A stretch of 64,000 bases of DNA from Microbulbifer salipaludis (GTDB lineage Bacteria > Pseudomonadota > Gammaproteobacteria > Pseudomonadales > Cellvibrionaceae), in the NCBI RefSeq assembly GCF_017303155.1, contig NZ_JAEKJR010000002.1:992001-1056000 (forward strand). Direction: 5' to 3'. The notes beneath the pieces are model-generated. The model searched no databases, was not told the origin of the DNA, and saw only the letters and a list, made by a program, of their open reading frames with translations. Both the position numbers and the translations under genes were made by a program. Below, in pieces: positions 1-9,256 of this stretch. The stretch's first letter is position 1. Every line of letters starts with the position of its first letter.

Positions 1-385
1 CGGAGCCGGAGGCGCTGCCCGGTGCGGGCATTCCCGCGAAATCCCCGTAACTGAGGATTGTCTTGTCTCGGCCCGCGCCAATCAGGTGAATATTGGGTTT
101 GTCGATGCGGATTTTTTCCAGATAGCGGCCTTCTGGTAAATAGATAGTAAACGGCGTGTTGGCCAGCGCCGGAGCGGCTGCGAGCGCCTGCGCGATACTG
201 GAGTAGGCATTTTTTTGGGCATGCTCCGCAGAAGTACTGACAATGGCGTCATAGCCCCTTTCTTCAGGTGTTGCTGCTCCGGCAAGCAGGGGAATCAGCA
301 GTACCGCCAGTTGCGCAGCCGCGCGCAACCGAGCGCGCGCCGTGGCCCGGATGGCGGGGAAGGCGTGTGTGAGGGGAGAAACCAT
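1..385 (-). CDS. Pectinesterase (pectin methylesterase), N-terminal part, runs off left edge
   Basis: Minus-strand gene whose first 128 codons lie in the window; the rest is beyond position 1. The ATG at 383-385 is followed by a basic then hydrophobic stretch (AAAQLAVLLIPLLAGAA) that looks like a Sec signal peptide. The mature start (YDAIVSTSA, then a SSIAQALAAAP segment) and the IYLPEGRYLEKIRI and HLIGAGRDKTILS motifs are typical of the first turns of the right-handed beta-helix of family CE8 pectinesterases. Such enzymes remove methyl esters from pectin, here presumably outside the cytoplasm. The catalytic Asp residues and QTL-type motifs would lie beyond the edge, so activity cannot be judged. 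An acyl-CoA thioesterase-like YbhC relative is an alternative within the same fold. Confidence 0.82.
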   Translation of the reverse strand, partial: MVSPLTHAFPAIRATARARLRAAAQLAVLLIPLLAGAATPEERGYDAIVSTSAEHAQKNAYSSIAQALAAAPALANTPFTIYLPEGRYLEKIRIDKPNIHLIGAGRDKTILSYGDFAGMPAPGSASGS

Positions 386-583
386 ACTTGTCGCTATCCT
401 CGTCGCTATCATAGATGCGTTGCCTGATAATTGGTCTGTTCAGCCTAAATATTGGTCAGGCCATTCTAGCGCCAGTCCGCGGGGCGGCTCAAGGCGCCTC
501 TGCCAGCGCGCGTGCCCCTTATTTCTGCGGGCTGCCTGAGGTAGAATGCGCGCCCGATTTAACCGACAGAAGCCGACCTCGCT

Positions 584-1679
584 ATGGAAATCAATCCGCT
601 TCTTAACCAGCTCAAAGACCTCGCAGAACGCACTGACGTTCTCAGGGGGTATCTTTGACTACGCTGGCAAAAAAGAACGCCTGACCGAAGTTGAACTGGA
701 ACTGGCCGAGCCCAGCGTCTGGGACGACCCCGACCGCGCCCAGGACCTGGGCCGCGAACGCTCCGCTCTGGAAGCCGTAGTCAAAACCATCGACGACCTC
801 GACAGTGGCATCAGCGACAGCCGCGAGCTGCTCGACATGGCCGTTGAGGAAGATGACGAAGATTCCGTCGCCGAAGTGGCCAGCGAACTCGAAAGCCTCC
901 AGCAGCAGCTGGAAACCCTCGAGTTCCGCCGCATGTTCTCCGGCGAAACCGACCCCAACAATGCCTACCTGGACATCCAGGCCGGCTCTGGCGGCACCGA
1001 AGCACAGGACTGGGCCGAAATGCTGCTGCGCATGTACCTGCGCTGGGGCGAAGCCCACGGCTTCAAAACCACCCTGGAAGAAGCCTCCGCCGGCGAAGTG
1101 GCGGGCATCAAAAGTGCCACCATCCACTTTCAGGGCGAATACGCCTTCGGCTGGCTGCGCACCGAGACCGGCGTACACCGCCTGGTACGCAAAAGCCCGT
1201 TCGACTCCGGCAACCGTCGCCACACCTCGTTCACCTCCGTCTTCGTCTCTCCGGAGATCGACGACAACATCGAAATTGAAGTGGACAAATCCCAGGTGCG
1301 TGAAGACACCTACCGCGCCTCCGGTGCCGGTGGTCAGCACGTGAACAAAACCGACTCCGCCGTGCGTTTGACCCATATCGAATCCGGCATCGTCGTGGCC
1401 TGTCAGAGTGAACGCTCCCAGCACCAGAACCGCGACAAAGCGTGGAAAATGTTGCGGGCCAAACTCTACGAGCAGGAAATGCAAAAGCGCAACGCCGAAA
1501 AGCAGGCGATGGAAGAGAGCAAATCTGACATCGGCTGGGGCAGCCAGATCCGCTCCTACGTACTGGACGACCAGCGCATCAAAGACCTGCGTACCAGCGT
1601 CCAGACCAGCAACTGCCAGGCAGTGCTGGATGGCGACCTGGACCAGTTTATTGAGGCAAGCCTGAAGGCTGGTCTGTAA
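584..1679 (+). CDS. prfB: Peptide chain release factor 2, with programmed +1 frameshift
   Basis: RF2 recognises UAA and UGA stop codons in the ribosomal A site and triggers peptide release. Translation starts at ATG 584 and reads 24 codons to CTT at 653-655, followed by an in-frame TGA at 656-658. A Shine-Dalgarno-like AGGGGG lies just upstream at 644-649. Skipping T656 puts the ribosome into the frame 657-1679, giving 364 residues in total. This is the classic prfB autoregulatory site: low RF2 favours the +1 shift. The product carries the SPF stop-codon recognition motif ([10 protein letters not shown]) and the catalytic GGQ loop ([15 protein letters not shown]). The gene lies upstream of lysS, as in E. 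coli. Confidence 0.97.
644..659 (+). promoter_or_regulatory. Programmed +1 ribosomal frameshift site of prfB
   Basis: The sequence AGGGGGTATCTTTGAC contains an internal Shine-Dalgarno-like AGGGGG, a short spacer, the slippery CTT codon and an in-frame UGA followed by C. This is the conserved arrangement by which RF2 controls its own synthesis. Without the shift only a 24-residue peptide is made. Confidence 0.95.
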
Positions 1680-1734
1680 CTCAGGCAAGCTTAACGGCTG
1701 ACGAAGTACCTCAGTCAAATGCGAAGGCGGAGTG

Positions 1735-1828
1735 CTGGGGATCTGTTTTCAGAACTGTCGCAAACAGGGAAGTTTGCGACAGAGCGTACAGGGATGTATT
1801 CACAGCGGTTCTGAAAACAGATCCCCAG
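1735..1828. repeat. Nested inverted repeat between prfB and lysS
   Basis: A perfect 21-bp inverted repeat has its left arm at 1735-1755 and its right arm at 1808-1828 (CTGGGGATCTGTTTTCAGAA core). Inside it a second perfect 10-bp inverted repeat (TGTCGCAAAC) occupies 1756-1765 and 1772-1781, directly abutting the outer left arm. Short GGCGG/CCGCC matches extend the outer stem beyond the arms. No reading frame fits it. It could be a dispersed intergenic (REP/MITE-like) element or an RNA structure. It lacks a U-tract, so an intrinsic terminator is unlikely. Confidence 0.75.
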
Positions 1829-1908
1829 TGCTCAGCCGCCACTGCACCGGAACCAAGCTCCAAAGCTGCGACGTCCGAAACACACTTTACAATGACATGT
1901 GATAGATC

Positions 1909-3402
1909 ATGAGCAACACACCAACTCAGCAAGACGAAAATAAACTGATCGCCGAGCGCCGCGCCAAACTGAGTGCCATGCGCGAGAAGGGCAATGCCTT
2001 TCCGAACAGCTTTCGCCGCGAAAACCTCGCCGCCGACCTGCAAAAAGAGTTTGGTGAAAAGAGCAAGGAAGAGCTGGAGAACGAAGGCAACACCGCCTGC
2101 GTCGCCGGCCGAATCCTCGCCAAACGCGGCCCCTTCATGGTCATCCAGGACGTCTCCGACCGCATCCAGCTGTACGCAGACAAAACCGCACAGAAAGATA
2201 TCAAAGAGCGCTGGGGTACCTGGGACATCGGCGACATCGTCGGCGTGAAAGGCACCCTGCACAAATCCGGCAAAGGCGACCTCTACGTTAACTGCGAAGA
2301 GTACAGCCTGCTTACCAAAGCCCTGCGCCCACTGCCGGAAAAATTCCACGGCATCGCCGACCAGGAAATGCGCTACCGCCAGCGCTACGTCGACCTGATT
2401 GCCACACCGGAATCCCGCGACGTATTTCGCATCCGCTCCGAAGTCATCAGCTACATTCGCAGCTTCCTGAACGAAAACCACTTCATGGAAGTGGAAACCC
2501 CCATGCTGCAGGTCATTCCCGGCGGCGCCACCGCACGCCCGTTTGTCACGCACCACAACGCGCTCGACATCGACATGTACCTGCGTATCGCGCCGGAACT
2601 CTACCTCAAGCGCCTCGTAGTCGGCGGCTTCGAGCGCGTGTACGAAATCAACCGCAACTTCCGTAACGAAGGTCTGTCCACCCGCCACAACCCCGAGTTC
2701 ACCATGCTCGAGTTCTACCAGGCGTACGCGGACTACAACGACCTTATGGATCTCACCGAAAACATGATCCGCGGCATCTGCACCGACGTGCTGGGCAGCA
2801 CCACCGTGCAGTATCAGGAAAGCAGCTATGATTTCGCCAAGCCGTTCGATCGCATCAGCGTGTTCGACTCCATCCTGAAGTACAACCCGGAACTGAAAGC
2901 CGCCGATATCGACAATATCGAGAGCGCGAAAAAAGTGGCGCAAAGCCTCGAAATCCCGCTCAAGGAAATCTGGGGACTGGGCAAAATCCAGATCGAGATC
3001 TTCGAGAAAACCGTCGAGCATCGCCTGGATCAGCCGACGTTTATTACCGAATACCCCACCGAAGTGTCGCCGCTGGCCCGTCGCAACGACGACAACCCGT
3101 TCGTCACCGACCGCTTCGAATTCTTCGTCGGCGGCCGCGAGATCGCCAACGGCTTCTCCGAGCTGAATGACGCGGAAGACCAGGCCGAGCGCTTCAAGGC
3201 ACAGGTGGCCGAGAAAGATGCCGGTGATGACGAAGCCATGCACTACGACGCCGACTACATCCGCGCGCTGGAATACGGCCTGCCGCCCACCGCCGGTGAA
3301 GGTATCGGTATCGACCGGCTGGTGATGCTGCTGACCAACTCGCCGTCCATTCGCGACGTGCTGCTGTTCCCGCATATGCGTCCGGAAGCGACTGCCGAGT
3401 AA
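1909..3402 (+). CDS. lysS: Lysyl-tRNA synthetase, class II
   Basis: Charges tRNA-Lys in the cytoplasm; 497 residues, normal for bacterial LysS. An N-terminal OB-fold anticodon-binding domain (about residues 60-150, with [17 protein letters not shown]) is followed by the class II catalytic core. Motif 2 is seen as [20 protein letters not shown] and motif 3 as [20 protein letters not shown], near the C-terminus. The ATG at 1909 is chosen because the [18 protein letters not shown] start matches the family. It follows prfB after 229 bp containing the inverted repeat, and is closed by a strong terminator at about 3461-3497. Confidence 0.97.
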   Translation: MSNTPTQQDENKLIAERRAKLSAMREKGNAFPNSFRRENLAADLQKEFGEKSKEELENEGNTACVAGRILAKRGPFMVIQDVSDRIQLYADKTAQKDIKERWGTWDIGDIVGVKGTLHKSGKGDLYVNCEEYSLLTKALRPLPEKFHGIADQEMRYRQRYVDLIATPESRDVFRIRSEVISYIRSFLNENHFMEVETPMLQVIPGGATARPFVTHHNALDIDMYLRIAPELYLKRLVVGGFERVYEINRNFRNEGLSTRHNPEFTMLEFYQAYADYNDLMDLTENMIRGICTDVLGSTTVQYQESSYDFAKPFDRISVFDSILKYNPELKAADIDNIESAKKVAQSLEIPLKEIWGLGKIQIEIFEKTVEHRLDQPTFITEYPTEVSPLARRNDDNPFVTDRFEFFVGGREIANGFSELNDAEDQAERFKAQVAEKDAGDDEAMHYDADYIRALEYGLPPTAGEGIGIDRLVMLLTNSPSIRDVLLFPHMRPEATAE

Positions 3403-3460
3403 GTACTGCCGAGCGAGTACTGTCGGCTAAGGGCGCGTTGGCAGAATGGCCGCGCAATAA

Positions 3461-3497
3461 AAAAGGGCGATAACTGTGTCAGTTATCGCCCTTTTTT
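3461..3497 (+). terminator. Rho-independent terminator after lysS
   Basis: A 15-bp stem (AAAAGGGCGATAACT paired with AGTTATCGCCCTTTT) with a 5-nt loop is followed by a T run. The A-rich 5' side also makes it usable in the opposite direction. Confidence 0.9.
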
Positions 3498-3805
3498 GTG
3501 GGTGGCCGGTCGGCCCGCGGATACCCAGCGGGCCGACCGGCAATCGCGGTTGGCGGTACCTTTAGCCAGACTCCCTTTCTTTGCCTTCTTTCGATTGTCA
3601 CCACATCTGTCTCCCCTCAGCATTTCACGCCTGTTTCTTCTTCTTTGCCAGCGGTTGCGTAGCTAAACCTTCTAAACTAGACCTAGGGGCGTAGCTGGGC
3701 AAAGTGTGTCGGGTGATCTTCGGACTCCCTGAGTGACTTTTGTATGGCTATTTCTGGGAAAGGCCGGTGATACATTAATCAACGATCGAATGGATAGAGG
3801 GGCTT
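3498..3805. other. Intergenic stretch without a gene
   Basis: About 308 bp between the lysS terminator and the next gene. It holds a GC-rich perfect 13-bp inverted repeat (CCGGTCGGCCCGC at 3506-3518 with its complement at 3528-3540), not followed by a T run. The remainder is lower in GC and presumably contains the promoter of the metallo-hydrolase gene, but no convincing -35/-10 pair with proper spacing was found. No coding frame is supported. Confidence 0.6.
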
Positions 3806-5068
3806 ATGGCAGGCGGGCGATTATCTTGGAAGCAGGCTTGCTTTGTATGCCTGATGTCTATTTCAGCTTTAGCGTTTTGGGCGACTGTTACCACCGAGTT
3901 TGCTAGCAGTGCTCACGCGCAAGAGGCGCGGCTGAAACTAAGAAGTGAAGACTCAATAGCGACGCCACCCGGGCGCATCGCTTCGCCTGTGCGTGGTGGT
4001 ACCTATCCTGCGAGCTACTTCCCGAATACCGAGTTATTAAATGCGGATGAGATGCGTATTACCGCGCTGGGTACCGGTATGCCCAATCAGACACGTGCCG
4101 CAGTTTCCATCTCTTATCTCGTTGAGTTGGGAAATGGGGACAGCTTCCTGTTTGATATTGGCTCGGGGTCCATGGCCAATCTGTTTTCGTTACGGCCAGA
4201 TTTTTCCCGGCTAGACAAGGTTTTTGCCAGTCATTTGCATATTGACCATGTCGGTGACTTCATGGGCTTGCACATTGGCGGTTGGCTGTCGGGGCGCTAT
4301 GCGCCCATTCATTTCTATGGCCCCAGCGGGTCCACGCCAGAGCTTGGTTCAAAAGCGTTTGTAGACGCCATGCAAAAAGGTTATGCATGGGATTTGGCGA
4401 CACGCACAGGCGTGCTTCCCGACAAGGGCGCAAAGATCGTGGTGCATGAGTTTGATTACATGCAGGAAAATGCCGTTGTCTATGAAAAAAACGGTGTGAC
4501 GGTGCGCTCCTGGCCTGCAATACACAGTCTCGATGGCGCGGTAAGCTACAGCCTAGAGTGGAATGGGTTGAAGTATGTTTTTGGCGGCGATACTTACCCC
4601 AACAACTGGTACATCAAGTATGCCAAAGACGCCGATGTCGCATCCCATGAGTGTTTCTTGCCACCGGATGAGCTGGCCAAGTATTTTGGTTGGGATCTAA
4701 AGCAGGCTACCTACGTTGCTACGAGAATCCACACATCACCGGATGCGTTTGGCAAGGTGATGTCTGCGGTTAAACCCCGTCTTGCGGTGGGGTATCACTC
4801 GGTTCAGTCACCAGAGAACAATGCGGCCATCATGGATGGTGTGCGTGCAACCTACAGTGGACCGTTGGCGCTGGCACGTGACCTGATGGTGATTAACGTC
4901 ACCAAGGATGACATCACCGTGCGCATGGCCACGGTGGACGAATATGTGCTGCCGCCGGCTGTGAGTGAAGCCTATAAAAATGCGCCGCGTACCGAGGAAA
5001 AAAGTCCTTCTGAAAAGGTAGAGGCTGGTAAGTGGCGAGGATACACACCGCCGCCGATGTCCGAGTAA
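3806..5068 (+). CDS. Secreted metallo-beta-lactamase-fold hydrolase (GntH-like)
   Basis: 420 residues, opening with a signal peptide (hydrophobic SISALAFWATV, apparent cleavage after AHA near residue 38). The mature protein has the MBL-fold zinc motif SHLHIDHVGD around residue 145, FDIGSGS before it and FGGDTYPNNW later, the last carrying a likely metal-bridging Asp. Overall style matches the secreted group that NCBI labels guanitoxin-biosynthesis MBL-fold hydrolase GntH, a label applied broadly; there is no guanitoxin pathway here and the substrate is unknown. The ATG at 3806 follows GGATAGAGGGG. An outer-membrane-type protein follows after 50 bp, probably in the same transcript. A broken relative lies at 9461-9689. 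Confidence 0.75.
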   Translation: MAGGRLSWKQACFVCLMSISALAFWATVTTEFASSAHAQEARLKLRSEDSIATPPGRIASPVRGGTYPASYFPNTELLNADEMRITALGTGMPNQTRAAVSISYLVELGNGDSFLFDIGSGSMANLFSLRPDFSRLDKVFASHLHIDHVGDFMGLHIGGWLSGRYAPIHFYGPSGSTPELGSKAFVDAMQKGYAWDLATRTGVLPDKGAKIVVHEFDYMQENAVVYEKNGVTVRSWPAIHSLDGAVSYSLEWNGLKYVFGGDTYPNNWYIKYAKDADVASHECFLPPDELAKYFGWDLKQATYVATRIHTSPDAFGKVMSAVKPRLAVGYHSVQSPENNAAIMDGVRATYSGPLALARDLMVINVTKDDITVRMATVDEYVLPPAVSEAYKNAPRTEEKSPSEKVEAGKWRGYTPPPMSE

Positions 5069-5118
5069 TGATTTGGCGGTCGCCTGTCATAGTCGTGTAT
5101 TAACAGGGGAATAAGTTC

Positions 5119-6018
5119 ATGGACTCGATAATGGCGTTCCGTCTGCCTGCTCAGAAAAAAGTTCCCGGTGAACACCGGCCGCTTGGGCGTGGGGTGGTGC
5201 TTTCACTGGTGTTTGTGGTTGCCATCTTATTTATACCGATTACATTGTTGGCGCAGAGCGCGGAAAAGGAGTGGGAGTACTCGCTGACCCCTTACCTTTT
5301 TTTGCCGGTATCAACCGAAGGAACCTCAGCGGTGGCCGGCACTGAGGTGGACTTGGATCTGGATCTCTCGGATGTACTGGATATCTTGGATATCGCGTTT
5401 GCCACGCGTTTTGAAGCGCGGCGTGATCGATTTGGGATTCTCGCGGACCTCTATTACGTATCCCTGAGTATGGATCAGGGGGCGACGCTCAAACCCGCAA
5501 TGAACCCAGAGCTGGATGTAACCGCCACGCTGAATGTCGACGTTGATATACGTCAGGGCTGGTTGTCCCTGCAGGGAATGTACCGCGCTTTCGAATCACC
5601 TGTTGGTGCGAAGTATCCTTGGGCGGTCGATTTGTCCGCCGGTGCGCGCTGGAACTACCTGAAGCAGGAAATCGATACGAATCTGGGGATCGATATTTTT
5701 CCTGGGCCAGGGGTTCAGCAGTCGCTGGGCGGCGCAGAAACCTGGTGGGAGCCGGTAGTCGGCTTCCGTACTGGTATAGAGGTATCCAGTTGCCTGACGC
5801 TTGCGCTACGAGCCGATGTCGGGGGTTTTGGTGCTGGCGGAGATGATATGCAGTGGGGGGTTCTCGTGGGCGCGGAGCGCAAGATCAATGACCGTCATGC
5901 GCTCCGATTTGGCTATCTGTTCTATGGCATCGATTACTCAACGTATCGCGGGGATGGTCGCTTTGCCTACGATATTGACCAGCATGGTCCCTATTTGGCC
6001 TATAGCTGGCGATGGTAG
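5119..6018 (+). CDS. Predicted outer-membrane beta-barrel protein, function unknown
   Basis: 299 residues. After a hydrophobic segment at about residues 25-45 (VVLSLVFVVAILFIPITLLA) ending in AQS, the mature part begins EKEWEYSLTPYLFLP. It then shows alternating hydrophobic and polar strands rich in aromatic residues (FGILADLYYVSLSMDQ, HALRFGYLFYGIDYS) and ends in an aromatic RW, all typical of an outer-membrane barrel recognised by the BAM machinery. An acidic patch (EVDLDLDLSDVLDILD) lies near the N-terminus. It sits 50 bp downstream of the metallo-hydrolase on the same strand. The role is not known. Its stop is 24 bp from that of a convergent gene. Confidence 0.65.
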   Translation: MDSIMAFRLPAQKKVPGEHRPLGRGVVLSLVFVVAILFIPITLLAQSAEKEWEYSLTPYLFLPVSTEGTSAVAGTEVDLDLDLSDVLDILDIAFATRFEARRDRFGILADLYYVSLSMDQGATLKPAMNPELDVTATLNVDVDIRQGWLSLQGMYRAFESPVGAKYPWAVDLSAGARWNYLKQEIDTNLGIDIFPGPGVQQSLGGAETWWEPVVGFRTGIEVSSCLTLALRADVGGFGAGGDDMQWGVLVGAERKINDRHALRFGYLFYGIDYSTYRGDGRFAYDIDQHGPYLAYSWRW

Positions 6019-6042
6019 CTGCCGGTCTTTCCTTTTTTCCCT

Positions 6043-7419
6043 TTATGTCGTCAGCGCGGTAACAAACTGGTAGCTGCGGTCCAGTGTCCAGAATAGTGCA
6101 ATGGCGCTGCAGCTTAATGCGATGCCGGTACAGAGCGTGTGCTCCAGGCTTTCCCGCCGATTCCTGATCAATAGCAACAACGGCCAAATCGCCAGAATGA
6201 TCAGAGCCTGACCCAACTCCACACCTATGTTAAACGCCAGCAGGCTTTGCCAGATGTTCGGCGCGTCTACTTTTAGAATCTCGTGCAACACGAAGGAAAA
6301 CCCCAGGCCATGGAGCAGGCCCAGCCCACAAGTGCCGACGACAATCCAGCGCTCGCTACGCTGCAGTGAGACAGGTGCACTGGCGTTGCGTTTGCGCCGT
6401 GTGGATATCGCCATCCATGCCGCATAAATAATGGAAAGCGCGATGCCGGTTTCTACCAGCGGTACAAACCAGGCACCAGAGGGAACCAAGCCAAAGAAGC
6501 CCGCCGACAAGGTGACACTGTGGCCCACAGTAAATCCCGTCACTCGCCACATCAGCGCAGACAGCGAGGCGGCACCGATAATCAGGCACAGAACGAACAG
6601 GACATGGTCGAGACCTGCCAGGATGTGAACCACACCCTCCTGTATAAAGGTGGCCATGGCGCTGGAAGTGGAGTGACTGATTTGAATGGGCTCATTCAGT
6701 AAGCCACTGGAACGGAAAACCTGTGTTTTGCCATCCCGGTAATCCAGTATCAGATTCGCTGTTTTTTCTTGATTCGGAAGATTTGGGTTCAGGAAGCTGG
6801 CAAGGCGATAACTCTCCCCACGCGCGATACCCGGATAGTGCAAGCGGATATCGATCACCGTATCGCCCACATACTGTTGCGGGTTACCTGTCTGGGACAC
6901 GGTTTGCACATACCTCTCGCGGAGCTGTTGCTCATCAAGTGAAAAGGCAACTTGAGCTTCTTGCAGTGTGGCGAAGTCCGGTTCACTTCCCACTGCATAG
7001 AGTCGTACATCGGTTACCTGGCCATTTAGTCTCTGATCGCCACTCTCCAACTGCAACGCAGACTCGGCAATGGCGCCCAGCCCCTGTGGGTCGGCATAGA
7101 ATTGGCCGAAGTCCACAAAATGTACCAGTCGGCCTTCTTCCAGTGCATTGCGGGAATAGGGGGCTGGCGCGGGCAATACCCCGGAGGCCTCGCTTGCGCC
7201 TACCTTGTCCGCAAGTAAATAGGGCAGTGGCAGGCGCAGATAGACGGTGGTGCCATCAGCGCTATGCTCCACATGAAAGATGCGTACGTTTAAATTCAGA
7301 AGAAAATGTGCGCTAGCGGGCGTCGACGACGTTATCAGCGCGAAACACAGTAGCATCAACATCCATTGGCGCAATTGTGCCACCGGGCTACTGCCCGATT
7401 TATTGGCGTGGGGTGGCAT
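6043..7419 (-). CDS. HupE/UreJ-type membrane protein with secreted N-terminal domain
   Basis: 458 residues from ATG 7419. A signal peptide (WMLMLLCFALITSSTPASA) precedes a periplasmic-type domain of about 200 residues. The C-terminal part, from about residue 255, has six or so membrane helices with HupE/UreJ_2 motifs: VHILAGLDHVLFVL, FTVGHSVTL, LGLLHGLGFSFVL and FNIGVELGQALIIL. Relatives near hydrogenase and urease genes are linked to nickel or cobalt uptake, but no such enzymes are nearby. The start overlaps the end of the upstream 618-codon gene by 20 bp, which implies translational coupling. Longer in-frame starts exist (for example at 7449) but would lie deeper inside that gene. Confidence 0.72.
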   Translation of the reverse strand: MPPHANKSGSSPVAQLRQWMLMLLCFALITSSTPASAHFLLNLNVRIFHVEHSADGTTVYLRLPLPYLLADKVGASEASGVLPAPAPYSRNALEEGRLVHFVDFGQFYADPQGLGAIAESALQLESGDQRLNGQVTDVRLYAVGSEPDFATLQEAQVAFSLDEQQLRERYVQTVSQTGNPQQYVGDTVIDIRLHYPGIARGESYRLASFLNPNLPNQEKTANLILDYRDGKTQVFRSSGLLNEPIQISHSTSSAMATFIQEGVVHILAGLDHVLFVLCLIIGAASLSALMWRVTGFTVGHSVTLSAGFFGLVPSGAWFVPLVETGIALSIIYAAWMAISTRRKRNASAPVSLQRSERWIVVGTCGLGLLHGLGFSFVLHEILKVDAPNIWQSLLAFNIGVELGQALIILAIWPLLLLIRNRRESLEHTLCTGIALSCSAIALFWTLDRSYQFVTALTT

Positions 7420-9256
7420 TGGCAGTGCTCCCTGTTTGCGTAGAACCATTGGCAGGCTGTGTGTCCTGTCGCCAAGTTTTTTGCGGTTCAACCGATTCAC
7501 GCATGGTGATCGGGGTGAATCCGGCAATCTTCCATGTTCCTTCATGCTCCTCGAGATCCAGCATGGCGCGGATATCCAGCAGCTTGCGATCGCTATGTCC
7601 CCAGAATGGGCCTTCATTTCTCGTCTGCCAGGTACACAGTGTACGGTATGTTTGCCGCTCTCCAGAGGAAGTCTGTTCGAACTTCTCTATCCGCAGGTTG
7701 GAAATTCCTGAGACGTAACCGCGGTCTCCGGTGATTGTCAACGGACGAAAAATCGGGTCGAGAGCGTCGCGGGTTGTCTTTAGCGTTTGCTCAGTAAGCA
7801 ATTGTGACAAAGACTCTTCAAGCTTGGTGGCATCCCGTTCAAGGTAGGCATCCGGCAGTTCGTTGAGCAGGCGATAAATGATCTCGCCAAATTGCTCATT
7901 TTCCTGTGACGCGGGGGCAGGCAGGCGGATAGCGAGTGAGCTCTGCATTGCCAGTGAAACGCTGAGAATAATGCCAAGAGCAGGTGTGATCAGGGACATT
8001 AGGTAATTTTGGGCGTTGCGGAAGCGGAATACACAAACACCGAGTACTGCGAATGCGACTATCGCCCCCAGCCCTTTGCCAGATATCGTGAGCCCTTGTG
8101 TATCGTGAGTGACAGGGCTGACGGTGGGTTCATCATAGGATGTCAGGAAATTTTGCCACGCAAGAGTTGGAAGAGAAGGCGTCAGCTGGGTCGGGAAGGG
8201 ACCGGCGGGATCTTGTATCAAAGAGGGTACCCGCTCCTCGAACGGGCTGAACAGGTCCCAGCCAACTTCCACATTTTGTGGCAAGCCGTCCACGGGAAAG
8301 CGTGCACGATAGCCAATCAGTAGGGCTCCCAGTTGAATGCTCTCATTGACCTCCAAGGGAAGGAATCCGGTACTCGTAAGCCTGAGAAAAGTGACTTCGG
8401 TCGCTTGTGGTTCTACCACCTTTTTATCTACAGCGAGGAGGTTGCGACTCTGCAAAAATGCCAGAGTATCGTTGCGCAACTGTATTGCGAGTAATTCATT
8501 CAGTGGTAGCCAGGCGTCGAAGCTCTTGTCGGACCAGGTGGCCAGGTCGCGAGGTCGGAAAATTATTTCATGGCGAATTTCCCGTGGTTCGATATAGAGA
8601 TAGGAGTGGAGGGGGAAGCGCAACTGGCGTCGTATCTTGGGATTGATGATTTGCGTTTGCCATGGATCTTGCCGGTTTATACGCCAAGTCACGGAGCGTG
8701 ATAAGTAGGCGTAGTTGCTCACCGGCATGGCGCCGTGACTGGAGATAAAGCCGATGGTAGCTGCGCTGAAGCCTGCGTGATCCAGGGGTGGGACGACCGT
8801 GATTGTTTCGGAGCCCTGCAGATCATAGCGGCTATGTACCTTGAGTACTTGTTTATCCTCCGGTATCGACGGTAATCTTCTTCCAGTGCGGGGATCAATT
8901 ACCCCTGCAAAAGGAGAGTATCTCGGGGATCTGGTCGCTGCATCAACCCGCAGGTCGATAGGATCTTGGACACCCGTATCACTCCGTATTTGAATATTGA
9001 TATTTGAATATTCATTGGCCTCAGCCACCAACCTATCTAGATTTCCGTGACCTTTTAGTGCTGGCCAAAAATGCTGTGCGTCGTCAACGGAGATCTCTAA
9101 CGTCAATAATAGGTGTTCTCCTTCGAACGCAAATTCGGCAATATTGGGTGCGGTTTCGGCGCCAGTAAGGCTCAGGTAGTCGGCTGAGGCCAATGGGGTA
9201 AAGGCTAACAAGAATTTCAGAAAGAACGTTAAGAGATTGTGTCTACGTTTTGCCAT
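7400..9256 (-). CDS. Large exported membrane-anchored protein of unknown function
   Basis: 618 residues, not recognised. A signal peptide (LLTFFLKFLLAFTPLASA) ends near residue 25. A long, probably periplasmic region of about 370 residues follows, then two adjacent membrane helices (about 395-411 and 420-440), then a soluble C-terminal region of about 170 residues ending in a low-complexity Gly/Ser/Thr/Asn tail. The C-terminal region (LLNELPDAYLERDATKLEESL, then RTLCTWQTRNEGPFWGHSD and TWKIAGFTPI) has the flavour of a small conserved domain. The gene is translationally coupled to the HupE/UreJ-type gene, so the two probably act together at the inner membrane. The ATG at 9256 is preceded by few alternatives. 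Confidence 0.65.
   Translation of the reverse strand: MAKRRHNLLTFFLKFLLAFTPLASADYLSLTGAETAPNIAEFAFEGEHLLLTLEISVDDAQHFWPALKGHGNLDRLVAEANEYSNINIQIRSDTGVQDPIDLRVDAATRSPRYSPFAGVIDPRTGRRLPSIPEDKQVLKVHSRYDLQGSETITVVPPLDHAGFSAATIGFISSHGAMPVSNYAYLSRSVTWRINRQDPWQTQIINPKIRRQLRFPLHSYLYIEPREIRHEIIFRPRDLATWSDKSFDAWLPLNELLAIQLRNDTLAFLQSRNLLAVDKKVVEPQATEVTFLRLTSTGFLPLEVNESIQLGALLIGYRARFPVDGLPQNVEVGWDLFSPFEERVPSLIQDPAGPFPTQLTPSLPTLAWQNFLTSYDEPTVSPVTHDTQGLTISGKGLGAIVAFAVLGVCVFRFRNAQNYLMSLITPALGIILSVSLAMQSSLAIRLPAPASQENEQFGEIIYRLLNELPDAYLERDATKLEESLSQLLTEQTLKTTRDALDPIFRPLTITGDRGYVSGISNLRIEKFEQTSSGERQTYRTLCTWQTRNEGPFWGHSDRKLLDIRAMLDLEEHEGTWKIAGFTPITMRESVEPQKTWRQDTQPANGSTQTGSTANATPRQ

Noticed and set aside
642..1718. 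Long minus-strand open frame of 358 codons opposite prfB
   Set aside because: It is the antisense of a well-conserved gene; it has no recognisable domains and arises from codon bias.
1711..3375. 554-codon minus-strand frame opposite lysS
   Set aside because: Antisense shadow of lysS spanning also the inverted repeat; composition is typical of antisense frames in GC-rich genomes.
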